Origin: Streptomyces sp. CA-278952
GTDB lineage: Bacteria > Actinomycetota > Actinomycetes > Streptomycetales > Streptomycetaceae
NCBI RefSeq assembly: GCF_028747205.1
Contig: NZ_CP112880.1
Location: forward strand, 3,162,001 to 3,226,000
Length of the DNA: 64,000 nt
Direction: 5' to 3'
A model generated the notes under the pieces. It was not told the origin of the DNA, did not search any database, and saw only the letters and a list, made by a program, of their open reading frames with translations. A program made the position numbers and the translations under genes. Below, one piece after another: positions 1 to 10,472 of the stretch (the first letter of the stretch is position 1; each line of letters starts with the position of its first letter).

Positions 1-75
1 CGGGGCACTGCCGCTGGGTAGGAGCACCGACGTAACGTGTCCCCCAACGCGACCTGGAAAGCGAGGCAGCACCAC

Positions 76-1305
76 ATGCCCGAGCAGAGCAGCCCGCTCG
101 ATCCGGCCGAGGGCGACCCCTTCGGCCCGCACAACCTTCCGTACGGTGTGTTCTCCACCCCCGACCACCCCGACGACCGCCGGGTCGGCGTCCGCATCGG
201 CAACCACGTCCTGGACGCCGGGGCCGCCGCCCACGCGCTGGGCTCCCCCTACGCGGGGCTGCTCGCGCAGCCGAGCCTGACACCGCTGCTCGCGGCGGGC
301 CGCACCGCCTGGCGGGACGTGCGCCGCGCGCTCACCGCCTGGCTGACGGTCCCCGCCCACCGCGCGGACATCGAGCCGCTGCTGTACCCGGTGGACGCGG
401 TGATCCTGCACCTGCCGTACGAGGTCGCGGATTATGTCGACTTCTACGCCAGCGAGCACCACGCCACCAACGTCGGACAGATCTTCCGGCCGGACGGCGA
501 CGCGCTCACCCCCAACTGGAAGCACCTGCCGATCGGTTACCACGGCCGCTCCGGCACCGTCGTGGTCTCCGGCACCGACGTGGTGCGCCCCAGCGGCCAG
601 CGCAAGGCCCCCACCGACCCGGCCCCCGTCTTCGGGCCCTCGGTGAAGCTCGACATCGAGGCCGAGGTCGGCTTCGTCGTCGGCGTCCCCTCCGCGCACG
701 GCACCCCGGTACCGCTGGCCGACTTCCGCGAGCACGTCTTCGGCCTCTCGCTCCTCAACGACTGGTCGGCCCGCGACCTCCAGGCCTGGGAGTACGTGCC
801 GCTCGGCCCGTTCCTCGGCAAGTCCTTCGCCACCTCCGTCTCCGCCTGGGTCACCCCGCTGGAGGCCCTGGACGCCGCCCGCACGGCGCCCCCGGCCCGC
901 GACGTCCCCCTCCTCCCCTACCTCGACGACGCGGCGGACGAGGAGCCGGGCGGCTTCGACATCCGCATCACCGTCGAGATCAACGGGCAGGTGGTCGCCG
1001 AGCCGCCGTTCGCCTCGATGTACTGGACGGCCGCCCAGCAGCTCGCCCATATGACGGTGAACGGCGCGTCGCTGCGCACCGGTGACCTGTACGGCTCCGG
1101 CACCGTCAGCGGCCCCGAGCCCGCCCAGCGCGGCTCGCTCCTGGAGCTGACCTGGAACGGCCGCGACGCGCTCGAACTCCCCGAGGGCAAGCGGACGTTC
1201 CTGGAGGACGGCGACACGGTCACGCTGACCGCCTGGGCCCCCGGCCCGCACGGCACCCGCGTGGGCCTCGGCGACGTGACCGGAAGGATCGTCACCGCGC
1301 CATGA
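76..1305 (+). CDS. fahA: Fumarylacetoacetase
   Basis: Hydrolyses fumarylacetoacetate to fumarate and acetoacetate, the last step of tyrosine/homogentisate breakdown in the cytoplasm. The 409-aa product has the family's usual length. An N-terminal FAH_N-like domain is followed by the C-terminal FAH barrel. Signature segments seen are DFYASEHHATN (catalytic His region), KLDIEAEVGFVVG (metal-binding Glu pair) and NDWSARDLQAWEYVPLGPFLGKSF. An in-frame start exists at 37, but the ATG at 76 follows GCGAGGCAG and gives the conserved-looking N-terminus MPEQSSPLDPAE. The stop overlaps the start of the next gene by 4 bp (ATGA), so the two are probably translationally coupled. No other tyrosine-catabolic gene is in the window. 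Confidence 0.95.
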   Translation: MPEQSSPLDPAEGDPFGPHNLPYGVFSTPDHPDDRRVGVRIGNHVLDAGAAAHALGSPYAGLLAQPSLTPLLAAGRTAWRDVRRALTAWLTVPAHRADIEPLLYPVDAVILHLPYEVADYVDFYASEHHATNVGQIFRPDGDALTPNWKHLPIGYHGRSGTVVVSGTDVVRPSGQRKAPTDPAPVFGPSVKLDIEAEVGFVVGVPSAHGTPVPLADFREHVFGLSLLNDWSARDLQAWEYVPLGPFLGKSFATSVSAWVTPLEALDAARTAPPARDVPLLPYLDDAADEEPGGFDIRITVEINGQVVAEPPFASMYWTAAQQLAHMTVNGASLRTGDLYGSGTVSGPEPAQRGSLLELTWNGRDALELPEGKRTFLEDGDTVTLTAWAPGPHGTRVGLGDVTGRIVTAP

Positions 1306-2000
1306 CGCATGACGCCCCCGCGCTGACGCTGCCGGAAGAGCTGATCCTGCTCGCCCTGGATCCGGACCGGGGCAAGCCGACGTGCGGGGCCCGCGATCTG
1401 GCGTACGGGACCGCCGGGGCGGCCCTCGCGGAGCTGGAGATCCAGGGCCGGATACGGGAGGAGGGCGGCCGGATCCAGGTGGTGAACCCGCTGGACCCGG
1501 CCGACCCGCTCCTCGCCGCCCTGCTCCGGACCCTGGACCCGCCGGCCAAGGGCCGCCGCCGCCGGGGGATCCGCGCCCGGCGCTGGGTGGGCGAGTACGA
1601 CCGGTACGTACAGGAGAAGTACCTGGACTCCCTGGTCGAGCGCTCCGTCCTGTCCCGGAAGACCCACCGCTTCCTCGGCGTCATCCCGTACCACCGCCAC
1701 TACCCGGGCGTGCCGGACCTCGCGCCGGGCGTCCTCGACCGGTTCGCGGCGGCCGAGGCGGCGGGATATCCGGACCACCGCGCCCGGGTGCTGGCAGCCC
1801 TGGCCTCCGCCATCGGCCTGGCCGGCGACCTGACCCGCCTCGGCCGCACGGGCCGGACGGTGATGAAGGTCATGCGCCGCTCCGAGTGGACCGCCGCAGC
1901 GGTCCGCTACAACGTGAAGCAGCACGAGTCCGGCAACGGCTGGAGCGGCGACAGCGGGGGCGGAGAGAGCGGCGGCTGCGGAGGGGGCGGCGGGGAGTAG
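1302..2000 (+). CDS. GPP34-family (Golgi phosphoprotein 3-like) protein
   Basis: 232 aa, related to the GPP34/GOLPH3 family, which in eukaryotes binds phosphoinositides; the bacterial role is unknown. The N-terminus (LTLPEELILLALDPDRGK) and the segments AGAALAELEIQGRI and DPPAKGRRRRGIRARRW fit the family's winged-helix-like start and basic patch. The C-terminus ends in a low-complexity Gly/Ser tail (about residues 208-232). It overlaps fahA by 4 bp, an unexpected partner for a catabolic enzyme. I infer cytoplasmic or membrane-peripheral location because there is no signal peptide. Confidence 0.85.
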   Translation: MTHDAPALTLPEELILLALDPDRGKPTCGARDLAYGTAGAALAELEIQGRIREEGGRIQVVNPLDPADPLLAALLRTLDPPAKGRRRRGIRARRWVGEYDRYVQEKYLDSLVERSVLSRKTHRFLGVIPYHRHYPGVPDLAPGVLDRFAAAEAAGYPDHRARVLAALASAIGLAGDLTRLGRTGRTVMKVMRRSEWTAAAVRYNVKQHESGNGWSGDSGGGESGGCGGGGGE

Positions 2001-2113
2001 GAGAGCGGGCCGGTCAGCGGTGCGTGAGGCGTTCGCACGTTCGGGGGAGCCTTATCCGGTTCCCGGCGGATACGCTGGTCGGGCCCGCGAGACTCCTCCC
2101 CATGGGAGCAATG

Positions 2114-2725
2114 ATGAGCATCGAACCCGAGGCCTCCGAGCCGCGGTGGGCGGTCCCGCCCGAGGGCGGCTGGACCGCCGATGACCTGGACACACTCCCG
2201 AATCTGCCTCCGCACACGGAGCTGATCGACGGGAGTCTGGTTTTCGTGAGTCCGCAGAGCTTCTTCCACTCGTGGGCGGTTGATTTCTTCACCTGGCACC
2301 TGCGATCACTTGCGCCGCCGGAGCTCCAGATTGTGCGTGAGTGCACCATCGACATCGACCGCTACAACCGGCCTGAGCCCGACGTGGCCGTCTACGACAG
2401 TCGCGTAGCCCCGACGCCGGGCCAGACCCGTTACCCAGCCGACTCGGTACGCCTGGCCATCGAGGTCGTCTCACCGGAGTCTCGTTCGCGCGACCGGGAA
2501 ACCAAGCCGGTCAAGTACGCCAGGGTCAAGATCCCCCACTACTGGCGCGTCGAGAATCACGACGGACGCGCCGTGGTCTACGTCTTCGAGCTGGAGCCCG
2601 CCACCGGTACGTACACCTCTACCGGGATCTTCCACGACCGGATGAAGGTCGCGGTCCCGTTCCCCGTCGACCTGGACCTCACCGCGATCGACCCAACCAC
2701 CCCCAGGGCGGCGGACCTGGCATAG
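2114..2725 (+). CDS. Uma2-family restriction-endonuclease-like protein
   Basis: 203 aa with the PD-(D/E)xK nuclease fold of the Uma2 (DUF820) family, often found in many copies in Streptomyces and cyanobacteria; substrates are unknown. The active-site pattern is visible: EPD at about residues 88-90, LAIEVVS with the acidic residue at about 117, and RDRETK with Lys at about 131, followed by YARVKIPHYWRV. The ATG at 2114 was chosen over 2102 and 2111 because GGGAG (2104-2108) lies 5 nt before it. It converges on recQ with 34 bp between the stops. Confidence 0.85.
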   Translation: MSIEPEASEPRWAVPPEGGWTADDLDTLPNLPPHTELIDGSLVFVSPQSFFHSWAVDFFTWHLRSLAPPELQIVRECTIDIDRYNRPEPDVAVYDSRVAPTPGQTRYPADSVRLAIEVVSPESRSRDRETKPVKYARVKIPHYWRVENHDGRAVVYVFELEPATGTYTSTGIFHDRMKVAVPFPVDLDLTAIDPTTPRAADLA

Positions 2726-2759
2726 GCCCCGCCGCCCCTCCCCCACCGCCCGGTACGCC

Positions 2760-4886
2760 TCACTCGTACTCGGGCGGTTCCTCGTCCCAGCCGAACTCGG
2801 GGTCGCTGTGCTGCGGGGCCGGGACCGCGGCCGGGGCCTGTGTGCGGGCCGGGGCCGCCGCCGGGCGCGACGCGGGCACGGGAGCCGCAGGAGCGGCTAC
2901 GGGAGCCGGGGCCGCCGGTGCGGGAGCCGGGACGGCCGGTGCGGGAACCTCCGCCGCCGCCCCCGGGGACGTCTGCGCCAGGACCTCCAGCACGCCCTCC
3001 CCGTACGTCGCGAGCTTCTTCTCGCCCAGGCCGCTGACGCCGCCCAGCTCCGCGAGGGAGCTCGGGTGCAGCGTCGCGATCTCGCGCAGCGTGGCGTCGT
3101 GGAAGATGACGTACGCCGGGACGCCCTGCTCCTTCGCCGTCGCCCCGCGCCAGGCGCGCAGCGCCTCGAAGACCGGGACCGCGGACTCGGGGAGATCGGC
3201 GACGGCCGCCTTGCCCTTGGCGCCCTTGGCTCCGCCGGCCGAGGACGACGACCGGGACGTCGGCTTCTTCGGCTCCTTGCGGAGCAGCACGTCCCGCTCC
3301 CGCCCCAGGACCGTCGCGCTCTCGTCGGTGAGGACCAGCGTGCCGTACTCCCCCTCGACCGCGAGCAGCCCCTGGGCCAGCAGCTGGCGCACCACACCGC
3401 GCCACTCCGCCTCCGCCAGGTCCTCGCCGATGCCGAAGACGGAGAGCTGGTCGTGGTCGAACTGGATGACCTTGGCGGTCTTGCGGCCCAGCAGGATGTC
3501 GATGATCTGGCCCGCGCCGAACTTCTGGTTCCGTTCCCGCTTCAGCCGCACCACCGTGGAGAGCAGCTTCTGCGAGACGACCGTGCCGTCCCAGGTCTCC
3601 GGCGGAGTCAGGCAGGTGTCGCAGTTGCCGCAGGCGGGGGCCGTGGGCTCCTGGCCGAAGTAGGTCAGCAGCTGCGACCGGCGGCATTGCACCGTCTCGC
3701 ACAGGGCCAGCATCGAGTCCAGATGAGAGGCGGCCCGGCGGCGGAACGCCTCGTCGCCCTCGCTGCCCTGGATGAGCTTGCGCTGCTGGACGACGTCCTG
3801 GAGCCCGTACGCCATCCAGGCCGTCGACGGCTCCCCGTCACGGCCCGCGCGGCCGGTCTCCTGGTAGTACCCCTCGACGGACTTGGGGAGGTCGACGTGG
3901 GCGACGAAGCGGACGTCCGGCTTGTCGATGCCCATGCCGAACGCGATCGTCGCGACGACGACGAGCCCCTCCTCGCGGAGGAAGCGCGCCTGGTTGGTGG
4001 CGCGGGTCCCGGCGTCCAGGCCCGCGTGGTACGGCACGGCCTCCACGCCGTTGCGACAGAGGTACTCCGCGATCTTCTCGGTGGAGTTGCGCGAGAGGCA
4101 GTAGACGATGCCCGCGTCCCCGGCGTGCTCCTCCTTGAGGAAGGTGAGGAGCTGCTTCTTGGGCTCGGACTTCGGCACGATCCGGTACTGGATGTTCGGC
4201 CGGTCGAAGCTCGCGACGAAGTGCTTCGCGTTCGGCATGCCGAGGCGGCGGGTGATCTCCTCGTGCGTGGCGTGGGTCGCGGTCGCCGTCAGAGCGATGC
4301 GCGGAACGTCCGGCCAGCGCTCGCCGAGCACGGACAGGGCCAGATAGTCGGGGCGGAAGTCGTGGCCCCACTGGGCGACACAGTGCGCCTCGTCGATCGC
4401 GAAGACGGAGATCTCGCCCCGGGCCAGCAGGGAGAGGGTGGAGTCCAGGCGCAGCCGCTCCGGCGCGAGGTAGAGCACGTCCAGCTCGCCCGCGAGGAAC
4501 TGCGCCTCCATCGAGCGGCGCTCGTCGAAGTCCTGCGTGGAGTTCATGAAGCCGGCCCGGACGCCGAGCGCCCGCAGGGCGTCGACCTGATCCTGCATGA
4601 GGGCGATCAGCGGGGAGACGACGACGCCGGTGCCCCGCCTGACCAGGGACGGGATCTGGTAGCAGAGGGACTTTCCCCCGCCGGTGGGCATGAGCACGAC
4701 CGCGTCGCCGCCCGCCACCACATGCTCGATGACCGCGCCCTGCTCGCCGCGGAACGACTCGTACCCGAAGACGCGGTGCAGTGTCCGCCGCGCCTCGCTC
4801 TCGCCGCCCGTGTCGGTCTCGCCCTCGCCGCCCGTGTCGATGTCGGTGTCGGTCACCGTCCCGGTCACATCCATGGTCACACCCAA
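2760..4886 (-). CDS. recQ: ATP-dependent DNA helicase RecQ
   Basis: 3'-5' DNA helicase of recombination and repair. Walker A ([13 protein letters not shown]), the DEAH box ([20 protein letters not shown]) and helicase motifs V/VI ([13 protein letters not shown]) are present. They are followed by the RecQ zinc-binding/RQC region with four Cys (CETVQC...CGNCDTC) and a C-terminal HRDC domain. The last 60 or so residues are an Ala/Pro-rich tail ending in acidic [14 protein letters not shown]. Start: TTG at 4886 has GGGGGA 7 nt upstream. GTG at 4880 and ATG at 4874 (MDVTGTV) are in-frame alternatives with poorer spacing. It lies downstream of nuoN on the same strand, beyond a terminator. Confidence 0.94.
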   Translation of the reverse strand: MGVTMDVTGTVTDTDIDTGGEGETDTGGESEARRTLHRVFGYESFRGEQGAVIEHVVAGGDAVVLMPTGGGKSLCYQIPSLVRRGTGVVVSPLIALMQDQVDALRALGVRAGFMNSTQDFDERRSMEAQFLAGELDVLYLAPERLRLDSTLSLLARGEISVFAIDEAHCVAQWGHDFRPDYLALSVLGERWPDVPRIALTATATHATHEEITRRLGMPNAKHFVASFDRPNIQYRIVPKSEPKKQLLTFLKEEHAGDAGIVYCLSRNSTEKIAEYLCRNGVEAVPYHAGLDAGTRATNQARFLREEGLVVVATIAFGMGIDKPDVRFVAHVDLPKSVEGYYQETGRAGRDGEPSTAWMAYGLQDVVQQRKLIQGSEGDEAFRRRAASHLDSMLALCETVQCRRSQLLTYFGQEPTAPACGNCDTCLTPPETWDGTVVSQKLLSTVVRLKRERNQKFGAGQIIDILLGRKTAKVIQFDHDQLSVFGIGEDLAEAEWRGVVRQLLAQGLLAVEGEYGTLVLTDESATVLGRERDVLLRKEPKKPTSRSSSSAGGAKGAKGKAAVADLPESAVPVFEALRAWRGATAKEQGVPAYVIFHDATLREIATLHPSSLAELGGVSGLGEKKLATYGEGVLEVLAQTSPGAAAEVPAPAVPAPAPAAPAPVAAPAAPVPASRPAAAPARTQAPAAVPAPQHSDPEFGWDEEPPEYE

Positions 4887-4968
4887 TGCTCTGTCCCCCG
4901 AGGTCCGCACGCCCGGCCCTGTCCGTCCTGCTCTCGTCCCCGTCCACGATAGGCGGCGGCAACGACAA

Positions 4969-5003
4969 CGCCGGACGGTCTGTGGATAACCGACCGTCCG
5001 GCG
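4969..5003 (-). terminator. Terminator of the nuo operon
   Basis: Perfect 12-bp inverted repeat (CGCCGGACGGTC / GACCGTCCGGCG) with an 11-nt loop, 25 bp beyond the nuoN stop and upstream of recQ. There is no long T-tract, as is usual in Streptomyces. The loop contains TGTGGATAA, a DnaA-box-like 9-mer, probably by chance. Confidence 0.75.
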
Positions 5004-5027
5004 CTGCTGACCCGCATACCGCACGGG

Positions 5028-6692
5028 CTACCGCACGAACACTCCCGCCTGGCTCGCCAGGTCCAGGAAATACTGCGGGGCCAGGCCCAGCACCAGGGTG
5101 ACGGCGACGCCGACCGCGATCGTCGTCATGGTCAGCGGGGACGGGACGGCGACCGTGGGGCCGTCCGCCTTCGGCTCGCTGAAGAACATCAGGACGATGA
5201 CCCGGATGTAGAAGAACGCCGCGACGGCCGAGGAGAGCACACCGACGACGACCAGCCCGCCGGCACCGCCCTCGGCGGCCGCCTTGAACACCGCGAATTT
5301 GCCGGAGAACCCGGAGGTCAGCGGGATGCCCGCGAAGGCCAGCAGGAACACCGCGAAGACCGCGGCGACCAGCGGCGAGCGCCGGCCGAGCCCGGCCCAC
5401 TTCGACAGGTGGGTGGCCTCGCCGCCCGCGTCCCGCACCAGCGTGACGACGGCGAACGCGCCGACCGTCACGAAGGAGTAGGCCAGCAGGTAGAAGAGGA
5501 CCGAGGAGATGCCCTCCGGACTGGCCGCGATGACGCCCGCGAGGATGAAGCCCGCGTGCGCGATCGAGGAGTAGGCCAGCAGCCGCTTGATGTCGGTCTG
5601 GGTGATCGCGACGACCGCGCCGCCCAGCATCGTGACGATGGCCACCCCCCACATGACCGGCCGCAGGTCCCAGGCGAGGCCCGGCAGCGCCACGTACAGC
5701 AGGCGCAGCATCGCGCCGAACGCCGCGACCTTCGTGGCGGCGGCCATGAAGCCGGTCACCGGGGTCGGAGCTCCCTGGTAGACGTCCGGGGTCCACATGT
5801 GGAATGGGATCGCACCGACCTTGAAGAGCAGGCCGACCAGGACCATCGCGCCGCCGATGAGCAGCAGTGCGTCGTTGCCCATGGTGTCGGCGAGGGCCGG
5901 GTCGATCTCCAGGACCGACCCGTCGACGACATTGGCGATGTCGGCGTACGAGAGGGAGCCCGCGTAGCCGTAGAGGAGGGCGATCCCGAAGAGGAAGAAC
6001 GCCGAGGAGAACGCGCCGAGCAGGAAGTACTTCACGGCGGCCTCCTGCGACAGCAGCCGCTTGCGGCGGGCCACGGCGCACAGGAGGTAGAGCGGGAGGG
6101 AGAAGACCTCCAGCGCGATGAACAGGGTCAGCAGGTCGTTGGCGGCCGGGAAGACCAGCAGCCCCGCCACCGAGAAGAGGAGGAGCGGGAAGACCTCGGT
6201 GGTGGCGAAGCCGGCCCGGACGGCGGCCTTCTCGCCTTCACCGCCCGGTACGGCTCCGGCCTGGGCGGCGAAGGAGTCGACCCGGTTGCCGTGGGCGGTG
6301 GGGTCCAGTCGGCGCTCGGCGAAGGTGAACACCGCCACCATGGCGACCAGGAGAATGGTGCCCTGGAGGAACAGGGTGGGGCCGTCGATCGCGATGGCGC
6401 CCATGGCCACGATCCCGGCGTCCGTGGTGCCGTATCCGCCGGCCGCGAGGCCGACGATCGCGGCGAACGAACCGGCGACCGCCACCACCGTCAGGAGGAG
6501 CTGGGCGTGGTAGCGGGCCCGGCGCGGCACGAAGGCCTCCACCAGGATGCCCAGGACGGCGGCGACCACGATGATCAGGACCGGCATCAGCTGGGTGTAC
6601 TCGATCTTCGGCGCCGTGAACGTACTGCCCGGTGCCGCCGATGTCACCCCGCTCGCCGTCGTCCACAGACTGTGGACAGCTGTTGCGCTCAC
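5028..6692 (-). CDS. nuoN: NADH-quinone oxidoreductase subunit N
   Basis: Antiporter-like membrane subunit of complex I, 554 aa. The whole protein is hydrophobic, with proton-translocating motifs such as GGAMVLVGLLFKVGAIPFHMW and a conserved Lys/Glu pattern (ITQTDIKRLLAYSSIAHAGF). It has a long N-terminus compared with enterobacterial NuoN. It is the last gene of the operon. Its start overlaps the nuoM stop by 4 bp. Confidence 0.95.
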   Translation of the reverse strand: MSATAVHSLWTTASGVTSAAPGSTFTAPKIEYTQLMPVLIIVVAAVLGILVEAFVPRRARYHAQLLLTVVAVAGSFAAIVGLAAGGYGTTDAGIVAMGAIAIDGPTLFLQGTILLVAMVAVFTFAERRLDPTAHGNRVDSFAAQAGAVPGGEGEKAAVRAGFATTEVFPLLLFSVAGLLVFPAANDLLTLFIALEVFSLPLYLLCAVARRKRLLSQEAAVKYFLLGAFSSAFFLFGIALLYGYAGSLSYADIANVVDGSVLEIDPALADTMGNDALLLIGGAMVLVGLLFKVGAIPFHMWTPDVYQGAPTPVTGFMAAATKVAAFGAMLRLLYVALPGLAWDLRPVMWGVAIVTMLGGAVVAITQTDIKRLLAYSSIAHAGFILAGVIAASPEGISSVLFYLLAYSFVTVGAFAVVTLVRDAGGEATHLSKWAGLGRRSPLVAAVFAVFLLAFAGIPLTSGFSGKFAVFKAAAEGGAGGLVVVGVLSSAVAAFFYIRVIVLMFFSEPKADGPTVAVPSPLTMTTIAVGVAVTLVLGLAPQYFLDLASQAGVFVR

Positions 6693-8260
6693 TTGGCGGC
6701 CTCCACCTCGGGCTGGGGGTCCTTCTTCTGTACGTCGGACATGGTGTGCTCCACCGCCGGGTTGACGACCTCGGTGAGCGGCTTCGGGAAGACGCCCAGG
6801 AAGATCAGCACGGCGATCAGCGGAAGCGCGACCGCCAGCTCCCGGGCCCTGAGGTCCGGCATGGACCGGACCGATTCCTTCACCGGGCCGGTCATCGTGC
6901 GCTGGTAGAGGACCAGGACGTAGAGCGCGGCGAGCACGATGCCGGAGGTAGCGATGATGCCGGCCACCGGGTACACGCTGAACGTGCCGACGAGGACCAA
7001 AAACTCACTGACGAACGGGGCGAGTCCGGGCAGCGACAGGGTGGCGAGCCCGCCGATGAGGAACGTCCCGGCCAGCACGGGGGCGACCTTCTGCACCCCG
7101 CCGTAGTCCGCGATGAGCCGCGATCCGCGCCGGGTGATGAGGAATCCGGCGACCAGCAGCAGCGCGGCCGTCGAAATCCCGTGGTTGACCATGTAGAGCG
7201 TGGCGCCCGACTGGCCCTGGCTGGTCATCGCGAAGATGCCCAGGATGATGAAGCCGAAGTGCGAGATCGAGGCGTAGGCGATGAGCCGCTTGATGTCGCG
7301 CTGGCCGACCGCGAGCAGCGCCCCGTACACGATGGAGACGAGCGCCAGGGTGATCACCACCGGCGTCGCCCACTTGCTGGCCTCCGGGAAGAGCCCGAGG
7401 CAGAAGCGGAGCATCGCGAAGGTGCCGACCTTGTCGACGATCGCGGTGATGAGCACGGCCACCGGGGCGGTGGCCTCGCCCATCGCGTTGGGCAGCCAGG
7501 TGTGCAGCGGCCAGAGCGGGGCCTTGATCGCGAAGGCGAGGAAGAACCCGAGGAAGAGCCACCGCTCGGTGCTGGTCGCCATCTCCAGGGAGCCGTTGGC
7601 CCGGGCCTCGGTGATCTCGGAGAGCGAGAAGCTGCCCGCGACCACGTACAGCCCGATGACGGCGGCCAGCATGATCAGGCCGCCGGCCAGGTTGTAGAGG
7701 AGGAACTTGACCGCCGCGTACGACCGCTGGGTCGCGGCGTTCTCGTCGGTGCCCGCGTGGGCCCGGTCGCCGAAGCCGCCGATGAGGAAGTACATCGGGA
7801 TGAGCATGGCTTCGAACAGGATGTAGAAGAGGAAGACGTCGGTGGCGGTGAACGACAGGATCACCATGGCCTCGACCATGAGGATCAGGGCGAAGAAGCC
7901 CTGTGTCGGACGCCAGCGCGAGGACGTCGTCTCCTGGGGATCGGCGTCGTGCCAGCCCGCGACGATGACGAACGGGATCAGCAGCGCGGTGAGGCCGAGA
8001 AGCGCCACCCCGATGCCGTCCACGCCCAGCTCGTAGCGGACGCCGAAGTCGGCGATCCAGGACCGGGACTCGGTGAGCTGGTAGCGGTCGCCGCCCGGTT
8101 CGAAGCGGAGGAAGACGACGGCCGCCAGGAGGAGCGTCCCGAGCGAGAAGAGCAGCGCGAGCCATTTGGCCGCGGTGCGCCGCGCGGCGGGGACCGCGGC
8201 GGTGGCGATGGCGCCGATCGCCGGGAGCGCCGCCGTCGCGGTCAGGAGGGGAAAGGACAT
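6689..8260 (-). CDS. nuoM: NADH-quinone oxidoreductase subunit M
   Basis: 523-aa antiporter-like (Mrp-related) membrane subunit of complex I that pumps protons. Conserved channel segments are visible: KAPLWPLHTWLPNAMGEA, GQRDIKRLIAYASISHFGF and SLPGLAPFVSEF. It is coupled to nuoN by an ATGA-type overlap and separated from nuoL by 4 bp. Confidence 0.96.
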   Translation of the reverse strand: MSFPLLTATAALPAIGAIATAAVPAARRTAAKWLALLFSLGTLLLAAVVFLRFEPGGDRYQLTESRSWIADFGVRYELGVDGIGVALLGLTALLIPFVIVAGWHDADPQETTSSRWRPTQGFFALILMVEAMVILSFTATDVFLFYILFEAMLIPMYFLIGGFGDRAHAGTDENAATQRSYAAVKFLLYNLAGGLIMLAAVIGLYVVAGSFSLSEITEARANGSLEMATSTERWLFLGFFLAFAIKAPLWPLHTWLPNAMGEATAPVAVLITAIVDKVGTFAMLRFCLGLFPEASKWATPVVITLALVSIVYGALLAVGQRDIKRLIAYASISHFGFIILGIFAMTSQGQSGATLYMVNHGISTAALLLVAGFLITRRGSRLIADYGGVQKVAPVLAGTFLIGGLATLSLPGLAPFVSEFLVLVGTFSVYPVAGIIATSGIVLAALYVLVLYQRTMTGPVKESVRSMPDLRARELAVALPLIAVLIFLGVFPKPLTEVVNPAVEHTMSDVQKKDPQPEVEAAK

Positions 8261-8264
8261 GTGA

Positions 8265-10160
8265 TCAGACCGCCCTCATCAGCAGGGTCGCGGCGATGAC
8301 GACCGCCGTACCGCCGAACATCGAGACCGCGTAGGTGCGGGCGTAGCCGTTCTGCAGCTTGCGCAGCCGGCCGGAGAGCCCGCCGACCGAGGCGGCCGTG
8401 CCGTTGACGACGCCGTCGACCAGGGAGTGGTCCACGTAGACCAGCGAGCGGGTGAGGTGCTCGCCGCCGCGGACCAGGACCACGTGGTTGAAGTCGTCCT
8501 GGAGGAGATCGCGGCGGGCGGCCCGGGTGAGGACCGAGCCGCGCGGGGCGACGACGGGCACGGGCTTGCGCCCGTACATCGCCCAGGCGATCCCGACGCC
8601 GATGACCAGGGCCACCACGGTGGCTCCGGTGACCGTGGCCGCGCTCAGCGGGGCGTGCCCGTGGTCGTAACCGGTCACGGGCTCCAGCCAGGTGATGAAC
8701 CGGTCGCCGATCGCGAAGAACCCGCCGGCGAAGACCGAGCCGAAGGCCAGCACGATCATCGGGATCGTCATCGACTTCGGGGACTCGTGCGGGTGCGGCT
8801 CGTGGCCCTCCGCGTCCGGCTGCCAGCGCTTCTCGCCGAAGAAGGTCATCAGCATCACGCGCGTCATGTAGAACGCGGTGATCGCGGCGCCCAGCAGGGC
8901 CACGGAGCCGAGGATCCAGCCCTCGGTGCCGCCCTTGGCGAACGCCGCCTCGATGATCTTGTCCTTGGAGAAGAAGCCGGACAGGCCGGGGAAGCCGATG
9001 ATGGCCAGATAGCCGAGACCGAAGGTGACGAAGGTGACCGGCATGTACTTCCGCAGGCCGCCGTACTTGCGCATGTCGACCTCGTCGTTCATGCCGTGCA
9101 TGACGGAGCCCGCGCCGAGGAAGAGCCCGGCCTTGAAGAAGCCGTGCGTCACCAGGTGCATGATCGCGAAGATGTAGCCGATGGGGCCGAGGCCCGCGGC
9201 CAGGATCATGTAGCCGATCTGCGACATCGTGGAGCCGGCCAGGGCCTTCTTGATGTCGTCCTTCGCACAACCGACGATCGCACCGAAGATCAGCGTGACC
9301 GCGCCGACGATGACGACGACCATCTGGGCGTCCGGGGCGGCGTTGAAGATCGCGCCGGAGCGGACGATCAGATAGACGCCCGCGGTGACCATGGTCGCGG
9401 CGTGGATGAGGGCGGAGACCGGGGTCGGGCCCTCCATCGCGTCGCCGAGCCAGGACTGGAGCGGCACCTGGGCCGACTTGCCGCAGGCGGCCAGCAGCAG
9501 CATCAGCCCGATGGCGGTCAGCTTGCCCTGGCTCGTCTCGCCGGCCGACTCCAGCACCGGCCCGAAGGCGAAGGTGCCGAAGGTGGTGAACATCAGCATG
9601 ATGGCGATCGACAGGCCCATGTCGCCGACCCGGTTGACCAGGAAGGCCTTCTTCGCGGCGGTGGCCGCGGTGGGCTTGTGCTGCCAGAAGCCGATGAGCA
9701 GGAACGACGCCAGACCGACGCCCTCCCACCCGACGTACAGCAGGAGGTAGTTGTCGGCGATGACCAGGATGAGCATCGCCGCGAGGAACAGGTTGAGATA
9801 GCCGAAGAAGCGGCGCCTGCGCTCGTCGTGCTCCATGTAACCGATGGAGTAGATGTGGATCAGGGTGCCCACACCGGTGATGAGCAGGACGAACGTCATC
9901 GACAGCTGGTCGAGCTGGAAGGCGATGTCGGCCTGGAAGCCCTCCACCGGAATCCAGCTGAACAGGTGCTGGTGCAGGGCCCGGTCCTCGGCGTCCTTCC
10001 CCAGCATGTCGGTGAACAGAATCAGTCCGACGACGAACGAGGCTCCGGCCAGGACGGTGCCGAGCCAGTGGCCGGTCTTGTCCAGTCGGCGTCCGCCGCA
10101 GAGCAGGACCGCCGCTCCGAGCAGGGGCGCCGCGACGAGCAGCGCAATCAGGTTCTCCAC
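8265..10160 (-). CDS. nuoL: NADH-quinone oxidoreductase subunit L
   Basis: 631-aa distal antiporter-like membrane subunit of complex I. Family signatures include [51 protein letters not shown] and [18 protein letters not shown]. The C-terminal part would form the long lateral helix. It starts 12 bp after the nuoK stop. Confidence 0.96.
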   Translation of the reverse strand: MENLIALLVAAPLLGAAVLLCGGRRLDKTGHWLGTVLAGASFVVGLILFTDMLGKDAEDRALHQHLFSWIPVEGFQADIAFQLDQLSMTFVLLITGVGTLIHIYSIGYMEHDERRRRFFGYLNLFLAAMLILVIADNYLLLYVGWEGVGLASFLLIGFWQHKPTAATAAKKAFLVNRVGDMGLSIAIMLMFTTFGTFAFGPVLESAGETSQGKLTAIGLMLLLAACGKSAQVPLQSWLGDAMEGPTPVSALIHAATMVTAGVYLIVRSGAIFNAAPDAQMVVVIVGAVTLIFGAIVGCAKDDIKKALAGSTMSQIGYMILAAGLGPIGYIFAIMHLVTHGFFKAGLFLGAGSVMHGMNDEVDMRKYGGLRKYMPVTFVTFGLGYLAIIGFPGLSGFFSKDKIIEAAFAKGGTEGWILGSVALLGAAITAFYMTRVMLMTFFGEKRWQPDAEGHEPHPHESPKSMTIPMIVLAFGSVFAGGFFAIGDRFITWLEPVTGYDHGHAPLSAATVTGATVVALVIGVGIAWAMYGRKPVPVVAPRGSVLTRAARRDLLQDDFNHVVLVRGGEHLTRSLVYVDHSLVDGVVNGTAASVGGLSGRLRKLQNGYARTYAVSMFGGTAVVIAATLLMRAV

Positions 10161-10172
10161 GTTTCCGACCCC

Positions 10173-10472
10173 TTACAGCTTCATCAGGCTGGCGTCGTCG
10201 ACCGAGGCCGAGTGGCGGGAGCGGAACAACGACACGATGATCGCGAGTCCGACGACGACTTCCGCGGCGGCGACGACCATCGTGAAGAACGCGACGATCT
10301 GCCCGTCGAGGTTGCCGTGCATCCGGGAGAACGTGACGAGCGCCAGATTGCAGGCGTTGAGCATCAGCTCGACGCACATGAACAGCACGATCGTGTTCCG
10401 CCTGATCAGCACCCCGGAGGCGCCGATCGCGAAGAGCAGGGCCGCGAGATAGAGGTAGTTGACCGGGTTCAC
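10173..10472 (-). CDS. nuoK: NADH-quinone oxidoreductase subunit K
   Basis: 99 aa, the usual NuoK length, with three hydrophobic segments. Conserved membrane Glu residues are in [16 protein letters not shown] and [14 protein letters not shown]. The GTG start overlaps the nuoJ stop by 4 bp (GTGA). Confidence 0.95.
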   Translation of the reverse strand: MNPVNYLYLAALLFAIGASGVLIRRNTIVLFMCVELMLNACNLALVTFSRMHGNLDGQIVAFFTMVVAAAEVVVGLAIIVSLFRSRHSASVDDASLMKL

